DNA from: Azorinus chamasolen
Lineage: Eukaryota > Mollusca > Bivalvia > Cardiida > Solecurtidae
Assembly: GCA_963576725.1 (NCBI GenBank)
Contig: OY755243.1
Location: forward strand, 36,245,846-36,309,845
Length of the DNA stretch: 64,000 nt
Direction: 5' to 3'
Both the position numbers and the translations under genes were made by a program. Every line of letters starts with the position of its first letter. Positions within the stretch are counted from its first letter, which is position 1. Below, piece after piece: positions 1-10,300 of the stretch. The notes below the pieces were generated by a model. The model ran no database searches, was not told the origin of the DNA, and worked only from the letters and a program-made list of their open reading frames with translations.

Positions 1-80
1 GCTCCTACAGGAATTGTCTGATCTGGGTTTTCTCTGTTTGCAAATGCATGAAAAGGTGTCCATATGAAGGAAAGGGTTAA
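1..80. repeat. Family B hairpin element, right half, cut by window start
   Basis: Starts inside the hairpin tip (GCTCCTACAGGA), continues through the right stem (TCTGATCTGGG, CTCTGTTTGCAAATGC) and ends GGAAAGGGTTAA. This matches the right half of the complete copy at 3484-3733. Confidence 0.85.
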
Positions 81-164
81 ATACCAGGTATTGCATGGAA
101 AATGTTTGATGTAACAAGGCAGTTCCTAGAAAGTGATTAGCAGATAAAATGTAAATATACACCA

Positions 165-342
165 GAGCTCCAGATAAGATGTGTAACTAAACATTTTCAA
201 CAATAGCTCCTTTATTTCTCCATCAAATCCTATACTGTCACCACTCTTTAGAATTGTTTCTTCGGGACGATTCTAAAGAGTGGTCACAGTATAGGGTTTG
301 GTGGAGAAATGAGGATGTTAGTATTTAAACCTGTAGCCCTGT
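165..342. repeat. Family H palindromic element
   Basis: The arms TTTCTCCATCAAATCCTATA and TATAGGGTTTGGTGGAGAAA face each other around a centre with CACTCTTTAGAAT paired to ATTCTAAAGAGTGG. Flanking CCAGATAAGATGTGTAA recurs beside other H copies. This family lacks the GCTCC..GGAGC tip. Outer limits are approximate. Confidence 0.75.
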
Positions 343-535
343 ATACAGCACACTCCACTTCAGCTGGGTAACAATGTTCATGGGACCTTGAAACAAATAC
401 TGTTCTGTCCAAGAATTATTACAAGGTTCTGGTCTACAGTGAGAATTTCATCCAGATGTTGTTGTTAATAGTTGATAAATTATTGTCACATGCATCAGAA
501 TGTGGACTGGGGACTAGAGAGTATCCTTCAACATC

Positions 536-910
536 AAAATCTTTGCAAGCGATAGCAGGCCAGATATCATAACATCTGGAATTATTTAACCCTTAGTTTC
601 TTTCATATAAACACATTTTCACACCTATGCAAACGGAGTAGACCAAGATCAGACGACTCCTGTAGGAGTCGTCTGATCAGAGTCTGCTATGTTTGCTTGT
701 GACATAATATACATCTGATCAAAACTTAGCAAAATCTTTGCAAGCGATATCCGGCCAGATATTGTAACACCTGGAATTGTTTAACACTTTCTTTCATATA
801 AAAGCATTTTCACCCCTATGCAAACAGAGTAGACCCAGATCAGATGACTCTTGTTGGAGCTGTCTGATCAGGGTCTGCTATGTTTACTTATGACATAATA
901 TATATCTGCC
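536..910. repeat. Tandem direct duplication (195-bp step) carrying family B hairpins
   Basis: AAAATCTTTGCAAGCGATA at 536 recurs at 731. In both copies it is followed by GGCCAGATAT, a TTAAC start and a B-type hairpin (tips near 655-670 and 850-860). The segment was duplicated together with its hairpin and then diverged; only the first copy keeps a clean GACTCCTGTAGGAGTC tip. Confidence 0.75.
586..725. repeat. Family B element, partial (first copy of the duplication)
   Basis: TTAACCCTTAG start, stem GACCAAGATCAGACGACTCC, tip TGTA, and right stem GGAGTCGTCTGATC. The right terminal part is missing where the second duplicated segment begins. Confidence 0.75.
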
Positions 911-990
911 TTGGTTGAATATTCCTTGATTCGTGTTATTTTTAAAATGTAATTATTTCTTGCATGTATATTCATGGAGTAAAGGGTTAA
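781..990. repeat. Family B2 element (second copy)
   Basis: Begins TTAACACTTTC and ends ATTCATGGAGTAAAGGGTTAA. The B2 subtype has the long right arm ending in an ATATTCATG motif. Its terminal TTAA is shared with the next family A copy. Confidence 0.75.
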
Positions 991-1220
991 CCCTTTCCTC
1001 CGTAAATATGCCTTTCTACGCCTGTGTAATAGTCACATCATGAAACCATTGTGATAAATAGAGCATTTGCTCCTACAGGAGCAAATGCTCTATTTATCAC
1101 AATGGTTTTAAAAAGATCTACAAAATTCTCAAATTTTCCTTTTCTCTAGTTAATGCTCCTTTTTGGTAGATTCTTTGAAAGAGGTTGTGTCTAAAAATAA
1201 CCTATGGAGGAAAGGGTTAA
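987..1220. repeat. Family A hairpin element, full length
   Basis: TTAACCCTTTCCTCC to GGAGGAAAGGGTTAA, 234 bp. The central stem ATTGTGATAAATAGAGCATT is perfectly repeated inverted around the tip GCTCCTACAGGAGC. The right arm holds TTTTCTCTAGTTAATGCTCC, which recurs in all A copies. Confidence 0.9.
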
Positions 1221-1327
1221 GCAATGAGCAGGGACCATTGTGCTCTGTATTACAAAACCAATGCTACAAATGATATACTGCAACTAATGATATCAAATGT
1301 TACAAGTGGAGTTTATTGTATGTTCAT

Positions 1328-1475
1328 TTAACCCATTACCTCATAGACAATTTTTAGAAACAACCTCTTTGAATAAATCTACCGAAAATGAGCATTAACT
1401 GGAGAAAAGGAAAATTTTAGAATTGTTTAGTTCTGAAACCATTGTGATAAATAGAGCATTAATTTTGCTCCAATA
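1328..1475. repeat. Family A element, truncated at the hairpin tip
   Basis: TTAACCCATTACCTCATAG start, then AAATCTACC, GAGCATTAACTGGAG and GAAACCATTGTGATAAATAG. The sequence stops at TTTTGCTCCAA, so only one arm of the hairpin remains. The orientation is opposite to 987-1220. Confidence 0.75.
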
Positions 1476-1729
1476 ACCCGTTACCTTATGAATAATGATG
1501 GAAGAAATAATGACTGAACGAATATGAATGAGCTGAAAGTTTATTTATTGGCATGGGAATGTTTTACCAAGATACAGGCCTGGAAAATTCCGCTCGCCAT
1601 GACGAGTAACTTTCTTGCAGGACAAGTAGAATTTCAGAAAATTTAACAATGAATTTAAGTAAAATAAGACAAAAGCAGCTGGCAGGACGAGTAAAAGTTT
1701 TAAGATTTTTCCAGCCCTGAGATATAAAC

Positions 1730-1852
1730 TGTAGAATTTCACAAGCAAACAGAATAGTCCCTGATCAGATGGCTCCAACAGGAGTCGTCTGATCTGGATC
1801 TTTGCAAAGGCGTCTCTATCAGACAAAGGGTTGACTGAAGTTGGCTTACACT
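1730..1852. repeat. Family B element, partial
   Basis: Stem GTCCCTGATCAGATGGCTCC with tip AACA and right arm GGAGTCGTCTGATCTGGATC, then CAAAGGCGTCTCTATCAG. A related variant lies at 56950-57085. A 144-codon minus-strand frame crosses this repeat and is not a gene. Confidence 0.7.
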
Positions 1853-2222
1853 TTTTGAAAAAAAAAATCAGCGGGGTATATAATATGTAATTGGCATGTG
1901 AGTGACAGCAGATGAGGCTTAGTGCTGGCTGACTTAATCCAGAAGAATTTTGGACCTGACTTGCATAAACGCGACACATTCTACAATGGTTCTCAGACAG
2001 ATTTACCTTTTCCAGTGAGGATTACTTGTCAAATCCAACAGACTTACTGAAATAATTAGACCAGCTGACGATTACAATACTGCCAAAAACTAAAGCTTAC
2101 CCCATGATAATCCGCTAAGTATTTGTGGTCAAACTGGACCAATTAATAAAAAAAGTGCATTGTAGTGTGAAAAGTTAAAAAGTCTGGCCTTGGCAAAGTT
2201 CAAACTGTTTTGTTGCCCAATG

Positions 2223-2471
2223 TTAACCCTTTATTCTAAAAATACGCCTTTCTACGCCTTTGCAAACAGAGTAGACCAAGATCAGAGGGCTCCTATAGGA
2301 GCCATCTGGTCAGGGTCTACTCTGTTTGCTTATGATATGATATAGATATAATTCTATACTTTCTGCCATGGCCCAAACATTCCTGTGTCAATGTGCTATC
2401 ATAACAGTTTAGGTAATTGATATTCAGGGTGTCATTATTTCTTACATAGAGATTCATGGAGGAAAGGGTTA
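2223..2471. repeat. Family B2 element, full length
   Basis: TTAACCCTTTATTC start, stem CAAACAGAGTAGACC, tip GCTCCTATAGGAGC, long right arm, and GGAGGAAAGGGTTAG end. Confidence 0.85.
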
Positions 2472-2537
2472 GGGGAATATTTTATTTCTAGAACGGTAGA
2501 TAAAAGGTATATTTAGGAAATTTACCGGTAAGTATAT

Positions 2538-2655
2538 TTCTCCACCAAACCCTATCTTGCCCAGAGCTACAGATAAAGGTGTGTATCTTAATAATAAAAT
2601 CATTATTTCTCCACCAAACCCTATTTAGAATCGTCTCCTCATCAGGATTCAAATT
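2538..2655. repeat. Family H remnants, rearranged
   Basis: TTTCTCCACCAAACCCTAT occurs twice in direct orientation about 70 bases apart, followed by TTAGAATCGTCTCCTCATCAGG, the H centre. A duplicated or rearranged copy. Confidence 0.65.
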
Positions 2656-2735
2656 GTTTGATACTTATAGATATAGAAGGGGAAAAAAGATTGAAGAAAA
2701 TTGGATTGAGAAATATTTTGCACAAGACTATTACT

Positions 2736-2849
2736 TTAACTCATTACTCCATACACCTTACAAAAGAGTAGACCCAGATCAGATGGCTCCTATTTTACCA
2801 ATCAGGGTCTGTTTGCAAAACCATTACAAGGTTTGAGGTAAAAGGTTAA
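2736..2849. repeat. Family B element, short and degenerate
   Basis: TTAACTCATTACTCC start, GTAGACCCAGATCAGATGGCT, a disrupted tip (CCTATTTTACC), ATCAGGGTCTGTTTGCAA and a GGTTAA end. Confidence 0.7.
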
Positions 2850-3228
2850 CAGGTTAAAAGCAATCACAACTTGAAACATATTTATCAGATGTTTAAAAAA
2901 ATTAACATATGATAATAGTTCCTATATTTTTCCACCAAACAGGTCCCATTGGTACTATCGTGAAAGTGTTTTGACTATACAGAATATCTGGAAAAAGAGA
3001 TCACATGAACTCTTACAATATCTTTCATACCTACTTATTTTCTAAAATTTCAATGGTAATTGCCAAAAAACAATTATGATATAGATAACACTTCTTCTAT
3101 AGATGCAAATTGCAATAATTAGGGAACCAATGGCATAGCAGCATATTTACTTGGTCAGTTATGTATGACCAACAACTCTTTACCCAGTTGATATACAATA
3201 TTTTCACTCACACCATTGGACTTTGCAG

Positions 3229-3412
3229 CAATTACCTTCTCAGTTTATAACCCATTTATATAAATTTGGAACCAAAAACCTTCGAACAGGGCATAAATCA
3301 TACAACCATTCAACAGGAACTTGTTTTCAGTACTCAGGATTCTGTCATGCCTTTAAGATTTCCTGTAGCATTCTCTTGAAAATGATTTATAATGAGGAAA
3401 AGAACCTGATTA
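3229..3412 (+). CDS. Weak candidate exon, unknown protein
   Basis: A 184-base open stretch lies between an acceptor-like TTGGACTTTGCAG and a donor-like GTGAGT. Frame 0 reads 61 codons without a stop (starts QLPSQFITHLY, ends EEKNLI). Its exit phase (1) is compatible with the candidate exon at 7229. The pyrimidine tract is poor and the peptide is not recognised. It lies in a stretch (2850-3483) that I cannot assign to a repeat. It may be chance. Confidence 0.3.
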
Positions 3413-3483
3413 GTGAGTTTATTAGGGGATTTTGATCCATATCACTTGGAAATCTCCATAGAGTTTGGTTTACCTGCAGTTGC

Positions 3484-3733
3484 TTAACCCTTTCCCTGTT
3501 CTGTACTTCAGCCAACTTTCGATACCTACTGAATATTCATTAACAAAATAGTTATAAAGAAATATGGAAGGTGGTACATTATAGCCATTTTAGAAAGTGA
3601 AGACACAGATCTTTCAAATTCTATAAGCAAACAGAGTAGACCCTGATCAGACGGCTCCTCTAGGAGCCGTCTGATCTGGGTCTACTCTGTTTGCAAATGC
3701 GTGAAAACACGTTTATATGAGGGAAAGGGTTAA
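3484..3733. repeat. Family B element, complete reference copy (250 bp)
   Basis: TTAACCCTTTCCCTGTTC to GAGGGAAAGGGTTAA with TTAA at both ends. Left arm: CTGAATATTCATTAACAAAATAG and AGCCATTTTAGAAAG. The hairpin GCAAACAGAGTAGACCC pairs with GGGTCTACTCTGTTTGC around GGCTCCTCTAGGAGCC. The stem has one internal mismatch: CCCTGATC faces GATCTGGG. Confidence 0.92.
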
Positions 3734-3859
3734 AGGATCAAATAGTATTGTCTATGAATCATACTTAACCAAATTTTCGGTCACCCAGTCTTCCTTCTCC
3801 TGGTTTGTAAAACCGAATACTGGCAAATCAGTTGTGTACCATTTTGATAATTCTAAATC

Positions 3860-3955
3860 ATACAAATGGAGTAACAGATAGTGTAGACCCTCATCAAACT
3901 GCATATTCAGGATCAACTTGATCTGGGTATGCACTGTTTGTCTAAGCTTGTCTGA
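3860..3955. repeat. Degenerate B/E-type hairpin fragment
   Basis: GTGTAGACCCTCATCAAAC and TTGATCTGGGTATGCACTGTTTG face each other around a decayed tip. Confidence 0.5.
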
Positions 3956-4622
3956 CCAAATATTTAGGGTGATGCACTATTGTAAAGGGACAATAGAGGA
4001 GACACTTGTACACTATTTATGGTATCACTTACAAGATTGTTTTGAGAACAAGGACATAAAAATATTATTGTTTTGCATTGTTATTGTTTTGAAAGTAATG
4101 AGGCGTGATAATGCCACTTTCACAGGATACAGAGTCCATGACTTGCTGCAAGCCCGTTGTTCCAATGCTTGTTGTCAAAAACTCTTGATTTGATACAATA
4201 GGTAAACCAAAATGAACACATTAAATTAATATAAAAGGATGACTCACCAGGGCTAAAAAAAAAAAGGTGATTTGGGAGAAAAAGTCTACCTAATCTTGCT
4301 GACTTCTCCCTGTTTTGAACTGAGGGAGAAGGGAGAAATATATAGAACATAATAGGGAGGTACAAAATCAGGACCAAAACGTCTCCCTCAGTACCACTAA
4401 ACTTCTCCCTGTCAGATGGAGAGCTCCAGCCTGAGCCCTGCTCACAGTGAAAGTTCCATAACCATTTCTATTGTAACTTGTAAGACATGTAAAAATTTTA
4501 TGTTTTTATTCTGCAGTACCAGTTCATACTAAATGTTTGAAAAATGGTAACCTGGTATCCTTAGCTTCTTTTCTTGATGAGATGGTATTGATGCTTCAGT
4601 GTAAGGCTTGTAAGCTATCATA
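3956..4622. other. Stretch with no recognised gene or named repeat
   Basis: AT-rich DNA. Short overlapping open frames on both strands (up to 91 codons) look random. CTTCTCCCT/AGGGAGAAG motifs between about 4270 and 4410 are locally repeated, which may be a decayed repeat. Confidence 0.4.
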
Positions 4623-4862
4623 TTAACCCTTTCCTCCATAAATATGCCTTTCTACACCTCTGTAAAAACCACCAGTCCTGTTGAAACCATTGTGATAAAT
4701 AGAGCATTAATTTTGCTCCTATAGGAACTAATGCTTGATTATCACAATGGTTTCAAACTACAAAACTCTAAAAAAAAAATCCCTTTCTCTAGTAATACTC
4801 CTTTTTGGTAGATTTATTCAAAGTGGTTGGATCTAAAAATAGCATATAATGGACTGGGTTAA
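4623..4862. repeat. Family A element, full length
   Basis: TTAACCCTTTCCTCC to GGACTGGGTTAA. Stem GAAACCATTGTGATAAATAG pairs with ATTATCACAATGGTTTC; the tip GCTCCTATAGGAA is slightly decayed. Confidence 0.88.
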
Positions 4863-5163
4863 GTTATGGTTAAAGTGTCAGTTATAAAGCAAGTGTTTTG
4901 GCATTACTTTTCAAAGTGTCAAACGGTAAGATACGGATGAGAGAAAGTGCCACTTGGATCTAGAACAAATATTTGGATAAGACTCCTGACTGTGGTTTTG
5001 TTCCAGAAGTTTGCCTATATCAGTGTCTTAATGAATGAATGACTGTTTCTGGCAATTTTGGGAAAAAATGCATTTAAATAATTTGGATTATTTTGCATAA
5101 TTATAAAACAGTGATTTGGAAAGTTTTTGGTCCCATTTTACCTATTTTGCATTGGGATGAGTC

Positions 5164-6168
5164 CTTTTAACTAGGGATGGCAACGAATACCAAAATCACC
5201 ATCCGAATATTCGAACCCAAACTATTCGAATATCCGAATATATTCGTTTGATTTTTATCTGATGCATGAACATTATGTACAATCAGACTCCGTCCACCCA
5301 TATTTTCACGAAGTCATTACAAGTCAGTGTAATAATAATTTGAGTGGCCTACAGACCTAGACAAGTGAGTTGCTTATCATGTAGAAACTGTTTTCCCTAC
5401 AAAACCTTTTCCTATAAGATATATCATTTGAGGGTTGAGACATGTTTATCAATGCAGAGAAGTGAAAGTAAACATTGTGCATGAGTCTGACTTCCGGTCC
5501 AGCTAAAACACGGACGTGTTTGCTAAGTCAGCACTTCAGTATATGGGTGAATTCAAATGACATTTTCAGTATTTTAAATTTAATAGCATTTGGTTTGAAA
5601 TCTCATAGAGCTGAGTGGAACAATTCAAGTCATATGAAAATGTTTACCAGAGCCATTATGCAGGCTGTTCGAAATACACATGCCTGATCAATAGGCGTGT
5701 TGTGAAGAAAGTGGGTGGGGGATATTCTGATCCGTTGAGTTTGTAGATAGCCAGGTGGGTTAATATTTTTTCACACCTTACACAATGGGTAATTATAATG
5801 GACCAATAAGCAGTAGAGATTGTCGATGCGTATTTACACATAACCAATCTGTCTATTATGACCCTTAACATCAATTAAACAGGACCACCTGTGGATTAAA
5901 AGAGCATCGCTCAAACTGACACTTGGGTCGATTGCGCAACTACTGTACCCCTAACTGCGTGTCACGGTGCAATTAACACGGCCTGCCTAGTTGGCTTATC
6001 AACTAGCGATTTTTAAGGACTGGAGAAAATTATGCACTACAATTTCAATTCATTTAGTTTTTTTTGGTTTGTTTTTTTGCTATTCGAATAGCCAAATGAC
6101 ATTCGGATATCCGTTTGGTATCCGAATATTCGAATATCCGAATAACCGTTGCCATCCCTACTTTTAAC
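5164..6168. mobile_element. Non-autonomous hAT-type element with perfect 8-bp target duplication
   Basis: The element proper is 5172-6160 (989 bp). Terminal inverted repeats are TAGGGATGGCAACG and CGTTGCCATCCCTA. It is flanked on both sides by CTTTTAAC (5164-5171 and 6161-6168), an 8-bp duplication as hAT transposases make. Subterminal regions are rich in inverted ATATTCGAA/CCGAATAT motifs. No transposase reading frame is visible; the 70-codon frame inside (5475-5687) is unrecognised. It landed at the left end of a family B copy, splitting off its TTAACCC. Confidence 0.88.
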
Positions 6169-6255
6169 CCTTTTCTTCAGATAGATAGTATTAGATACCT
6201 TCTCACATAATTATTTGAAAACATGGTAGATCCAGCTCAGACAGCTCCTATAGGG
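6164..6255. repeat. Family B fragment, left half only
   Basis: TTAACCCTTTTCTTCAG start and CAGACAGCTCCTATAG up to the exact tip, where the T2 repeat begins. The left edge is interrupted by the hAT insertion. Confidence 0.7.
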
Positions 6256-7081
6256 CGGGCGGAGTGCCATCATTAACAAAACTTTAACATTGCTTATAAC
6301 TTCTGAATTACTTAAGCTAGACAATTCATATTTGGTATACAGATAGCTTGGGTGAAGGCCTTTCACTTGATACAAGGATACATGAAATCAGGTTGAGGTC
6401 AAGGTCACTATTTTGAAAACTTTGCCATTTTTAGCCAACTTTAACATTGCCATAACTTCTAAACTACAAATGCTAGGCAAGTCATCTTTGGTATATAGAT
6501 GACTTCGGTAAAGGCCTTTCAGTTGATATAGAGATATTTGAAATTAGGTCAAGGTCACTATTTTGACAAGTTGGCCATCATTGAAAAACTTTGAACAACA
6601 TTTTGTCTTAACTTCTGAACCACATATGTTAGACATTTCATATATGATATGGAGATAGCTTTGTTGAAGGCCTTTCATTTGATACAAGGATACATGATAT
6701 TGAGTCGAGGTCAAGATCACTGTTTTGAAAATTTGGCTGTTTTTAACAAACTTAAACATTTTGCTATAACTTCTGATCCGCTATAACTTCTGATCCATAA
6801 ATGCTAGGCAATTCACATTTGGTATTCAGGTAGCCTTGGTAAGGACCTTACAGATGACATAAAGATACCTGAAATCGGGTCAAGGTCACTATTTTGAAAA
6901 CTTGACTGTCATTAAAATTTTGTTATAACTTCTGAACTACATATGCTAGACAATTTATATTTCATATGCAGATAGCTTGGGTGAAGGTCTTTCAGTTGAT
7001 ACAAGGATACATGAAATTGGGTCAAGGTCAACACACAAAATTAATACGGCTTTAATGCGGTTTCCGCATTTTTTGCTTGTT
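6256..7081 (+). repeat. Tailed repeat T2, copy 1 (5'-truncated), with internal tandem units
   Basis: About six diverged units of roughly 120-130 bp, each with 'TATAACTTCTGAACTAC', 'GGCCTTTCAGTTGATA' and 'GGTCAAGGTCACTATTTTG'. It ends with the small hairpin AATGCGGTTTCCGCATT followed by TTTTGCTTGTT. The 5' hairpin present in copy 2 (21179) is missing here. TCAAGGTCA appears in most units. Confidence 0.8.
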
Positions 7082-7228
7082 AAAGTTTGTTGAGAAATTT
7101 GTTTCAAGTATAGAAAATTTCAAATGCTAAGAGCAGTCTCCAGTGGGGAACAATGGATTGCTTGACAGTACTTACTTGTTTTCCCAGTTTTGCAAATTGT
7201 GAACGTTCATGTTTTGGTTTTTTTACAG

Positions 7229-7290
7229 GCGATGTTTTTCACCAAAATGTTCAGAATTATTGTGACCAGGCTACAAGAAAGGAATTTTCT
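7229..7290 (+). CDS. Candidate internal exon (62 bp), unknown protein
   Basis: Preceded by GGTTTTTTTACAG, a strong acceptor, and followed by GTGAGTATG, a strong donor. Two frames are open. Entering with two bases of a split codon gives DVFHQNVQNYCDQATRKEFS; entering in phase 0 gives AMFFTKMFRIIV and so on. The first has a more ordinary globular composition and fits the exit phase of the 3229-3412 candidate. No repeat family covers it. No domain is recognised. Neighbouring exons would be kilobases away. Confidence 0.5.
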
Positions 7291-7404
7291 GTGAGTATGA
7301 TTTTTCATCAGTTTATTAATAAAGACATTTAGCTTATGTTTATCAAGGTTATCACATGACTAGTAATGACTTTAAGATTATTTATTGACCCATTCAATCA
7401 TCTT

Positions 7405-7500
7405 TTATTCACAAATTCTAGGTTGTGACCACTCTTTAGATCAATGGATCAAGAGATCATTCTAATGAGTGGTCACTACATAGGGGTTGATGGAGAAATC
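7405..7500. repeat. Family H element
   Basis: GTGACCACTCTTTAGATC pairs with GATCATTCTAATGAGTGGTCAC, followed by TAGGGGTTGATGGAGAAAT. Confidence 0.7.
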
Positions 7501-7523
7501 ATGGAAGTATTCTTGCAAATGTT

Positions 7524-7760
7524 TTAACCCTTTCCTCCATAAATACGCCTTTCTATGCCTCTGCAATAACCACTTCTTGAAACCATTGTGATAAATAGAG
7601 CATTTGCTCCCATAGGAGCAAAATTTTAATGCTCTTTTTTATCACAATGGTTTCAAACTAAAAAATTCTAAAATTTTACTTTTCTCTGGTAAACGATCCT
7701 TTTGGCTAGATTCATTCAAGGAGGTTGGGTCTAAAAATAGCCTATGGAGGAAAGGGTTAA
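7524..7760. repeat. Family A element, full length
   Basis: TTAACCCTTTCCTCC to GGAGGAAAGGGTTAA. Stem GAAACCATTGTGATAAATAG; tip GCTCCCATAGGAGC with a short insertion in the right arm. Confidence 0.9.
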
Positions 7761-7761
7761 T

Positions 7762-8470
7762 TTATATGCATCTTTTCTGGATCTCTGGCACTTACCATAA
7801 TAAGTATTGCCAGAGAGAGGAAAGGAAAGACTTTTTGTTACACTGATGAATGGGTGTATTAATAGATACATGTATATAAATAGAGAGTGCAAAGTCCCAA
7901 AAATGTACTTGAACTGTACCAGGTGGCTAGACTAAAACATTGTTTGGCGCCAAAACCTCTCTATTTTTGTGTATTGACCTTTTTGAGAAATATGATATTT
8001 GTAGACCCTTAAAATGATACCAAGATCATAACTTTTGAAAAATCCTGGTCCAACTAGTGACAAGTAAAAGGCAGTTTGTGTCATTGCCTTTAGGGGTGAA
8101 TGTTGGGAAAGAAAAAAGAGTAAATTATATGTCCATTTGATATAAGTTATGTCAATTTGTTAAAGATATTAGGAAGAGGACGATGTTTTCTATTTAAGGG
8201 TAATGTGGACGTACTCATTCAAACCCTGAAGTAACTGAATGAAAACCACGGAAATCTGATCTGTAACATAGCACTTACTTTTATTTTGAAGTGTAGATTG
8301 TTTTGTCTGGCTGAGCCTAAGAAAACTTCCCGCTCAAACATAACATAATGAACTGTCAATAGACTTCTTTTTGTTGATTAGTAATGGTTACAAGTTGAAA
8401 TGGTAATAAATAAACAGTAAAACCGGTCTACAACAACCATTCAATTATGTATATGTCTGGGTTTTTAAAA
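7762..8470. other. No recognised gene or repeat
   Basis: AT-rich sequence with scattered stops in all frames. A Tc-type end (ACAGTAAAACCGGTC) sits near 8415. Nothing else could be identified. Confidence 0.4.
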
Positions 8471-8474
8471 CAGA

Positions 8475-8655
8475 TACAGTAAAACCTCTCATTAACGACC
8501 ACTAAATAACATCAAGTATTTTGTGTTAAAGGCAGGTTATTGCTTAAAGCAAGGTGAAAGTAAAAACAGAACACTCCTATTGGAGCGTTCTGTTTTACTT
8601 TCACCTTGCTTTAAGCAGCCACCTGCCCTTTTTACCAATTGATTAACACTAAAAG
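8475..8655. repeat. Family C element (Tc1/mariner-type end), right end missing
   Basis: TACAGTAAAACCTCTCATTA start, GCTTAAAGCAAGGTGAAAGTA, tip ACTCCTATTGGAGCG, and a mirrored right stem to CAGCCACCTGCCC. The expected right terminus GGTTTTACTGTA is absent. Confidence 0.85.
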
Positions 8656-8808
8656 TAGAGAAACTGTTTGGACTTTTTGCTTGGGTCACTGTTACTAAAA
8701 CATAGGGGGGTGGGTTCTGCGTATTGACTTGTGGTAGAAAGACATATATTGTAATTGAAATTGGTGTAGAATTTTTTCATTTCATAGAGACAAAGATTAG
8801 GATTGCAA

Positions 8809-9033
8809 TTAACCTTTCACTCCATAGATATTCCCTTGCAACCAATGAGTTGATGATTGACCCAGATCAGACGACTCTATGACTCGATTTGTTTATAATA
8901 TAACATAGATAGGACTCTACAGTTTCTTCCATGGCCAAATTTCCTGTGTCCTTGTACTATTATAACTATTATTTTAATTTATATTGTTGATTTCATTACA
9001 TCTTACATGAATATTCATAGAGTTCAAGGTTAA
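8809..9033. repeat. Family B2 element, hairpin partly lost
   Basis: TTAACCTTTCACTCC start, GACCCAGATCAGACGACTC, then a collapsed right stem, the usual B2 right arm (TACAGTTTCTTCCATGGCC, GAATATTCATAG) and a GGTTAA end. Confidence 0.75.
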
Positions 9034-9396
9034 GGGTTCTCGGGTCATTGTTACTTAAGTTTTCTGGACAGTGATCTTAATTAGGAAAGACTGTGTTCAA
9101 ACCAAGTGTGCAGATAGCTTGCTTGGAGACAAAGGTTGGGCTCACAAGAAGGTTTCTGCAGTCAAAGTCATATCTTTGTCCTGATCAGGGTTGCTACAAA
9201 TTAAATCAAAGAAAAGTCTGACTTTTATCTATTGTCACATCTCTTGTTAGTAGCATACATATACATGTATTGCTGGTAGACGAAAGCCTGTCATTAAACA
9301 ATAATTATAATTTATGTCAGTTATTGTACTGTATGCAAAATTACCTGGGTACTTTCGGATAAGGTTTCATTTGTCTTTCCCTAACAAAGTATGGTT

Positions 9397-9587
9397 TTAA
9401 CCCTTTCAAATGGACTATTCCAAAATTCAAACAGGTTATGGTGAATATTTAGGGATTTAAGAAAAGTGTGTAAGGCATGACAAGCAGTGCAGACCCTGAT
9501 GAGAGGGCTCCTCTAGGAGCCCTCTCATCAGGGTCAACCTGTTTGCAAAGGAGATTAGTGACTTGTGTCCCACACAGTTAGGGTTAA
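9397..9587. repeat. Family E hairpin element, full length
   Basis: TTAACCCTTTCAAATGG to GTTAGGGTTAA. Stem CAGACCCTGATGAGAGGG with tip CTCCTCTAGGAG and right stem CCCTCTCATCAGGGTC. Here the stem is fully paired, unlike other E copies, which have a T facing a T. Confidence 0.88.
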
Positions 9588-9689
9588 ATGTAATAGTTTT
9601 GCACTAGATCAGAAACAGATAATGAAATTGAGCTGTGGCGTAATTAGGAAGGCAATTATCCTCCTACATTCTACTGACAAATTCATGAT

Positions 9690-9765
9690 AGCCTTTACTG
9701 ACAGGAGATCTAGATGAGATGCCAAGTAACGTTGTGTCTCATTAGGATCCAAACTGTTTGATGCG
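9690..9765. repeat. Family G hairpin fragment
   Basis: CTAGATGAGATGCCAAGTAAC and GTGTCTCATTAGGATCCAAACTGTTTG match the family G centre (compare 14801-14861 and 19371-19440). Confidence 0.6.
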
Positions 9766-10156
9766 ATAACTGTGTTGCGGACAAGAAATAAAAAAAAAAA
9801 TAAAGTCAAACCAAAAACAAACAAAATACCACGAATGTTTTATTATTGGAACAACAATTGTGTAGAGTGCTAATTTTATCTAAAAGATAATTGTATTGTT
9901 AGGTTACAATGCCAGTGACTTGTACCAGATTAGAATATTTTAATGTTTACACCTGAGATTGGTTGTGATTATTTGTTTTTCTGACAACCTGTTGTTTCCT
10001 GTTATGGCTGTTGTTTTGCTACATGTTATGTGTGACATTTATCAAATGTAAACCTTAGGGAAGTCTCATCACTTGACATTCTTGCAGTAACCTGTATTGA
10101 TCAAAATAATGATCTGACTGAATCTCTTGATGCTTATTTTCATGTTCTCTTCCACT
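9766..10156. other. No recognised gene
   Basis: A run of AAAAAAAAAATAAAG near 9790 and AT-rich sequence. An acceptor-like ACATTCTTGCAG near 10090 is followed by about 28 open codons but no credible donor, so it is not annotated as an exon. Confidence 0.35.
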
Positions 10157-10300
10157 TTTACCGTTTCTCTCCTTTATAAACGCTTTTTCATGCCTTTGCA
10201 AACAGAGTACCAACAGATCAGACAGCTCCTGCAGGAGCCGTCTGATCTGGGTCTGCTCTGCTTGCTTATGAAATTATAATAGATCTGAGATTGTATTTTT

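Noticed and set aside
1545..1979. 144-codon minus-strand frame
   Set aside because: It runs through a family B hairpin and AT-rich flank; the peptide contains the repeat-derived stretch seen in other B copies.
10085..10160. Acceptor plus 28 open codons (TCIDQNNDLTESL)
   Set aside because: No donor before the family B copy begins, and the phase conflicts with the 7229 candidate.
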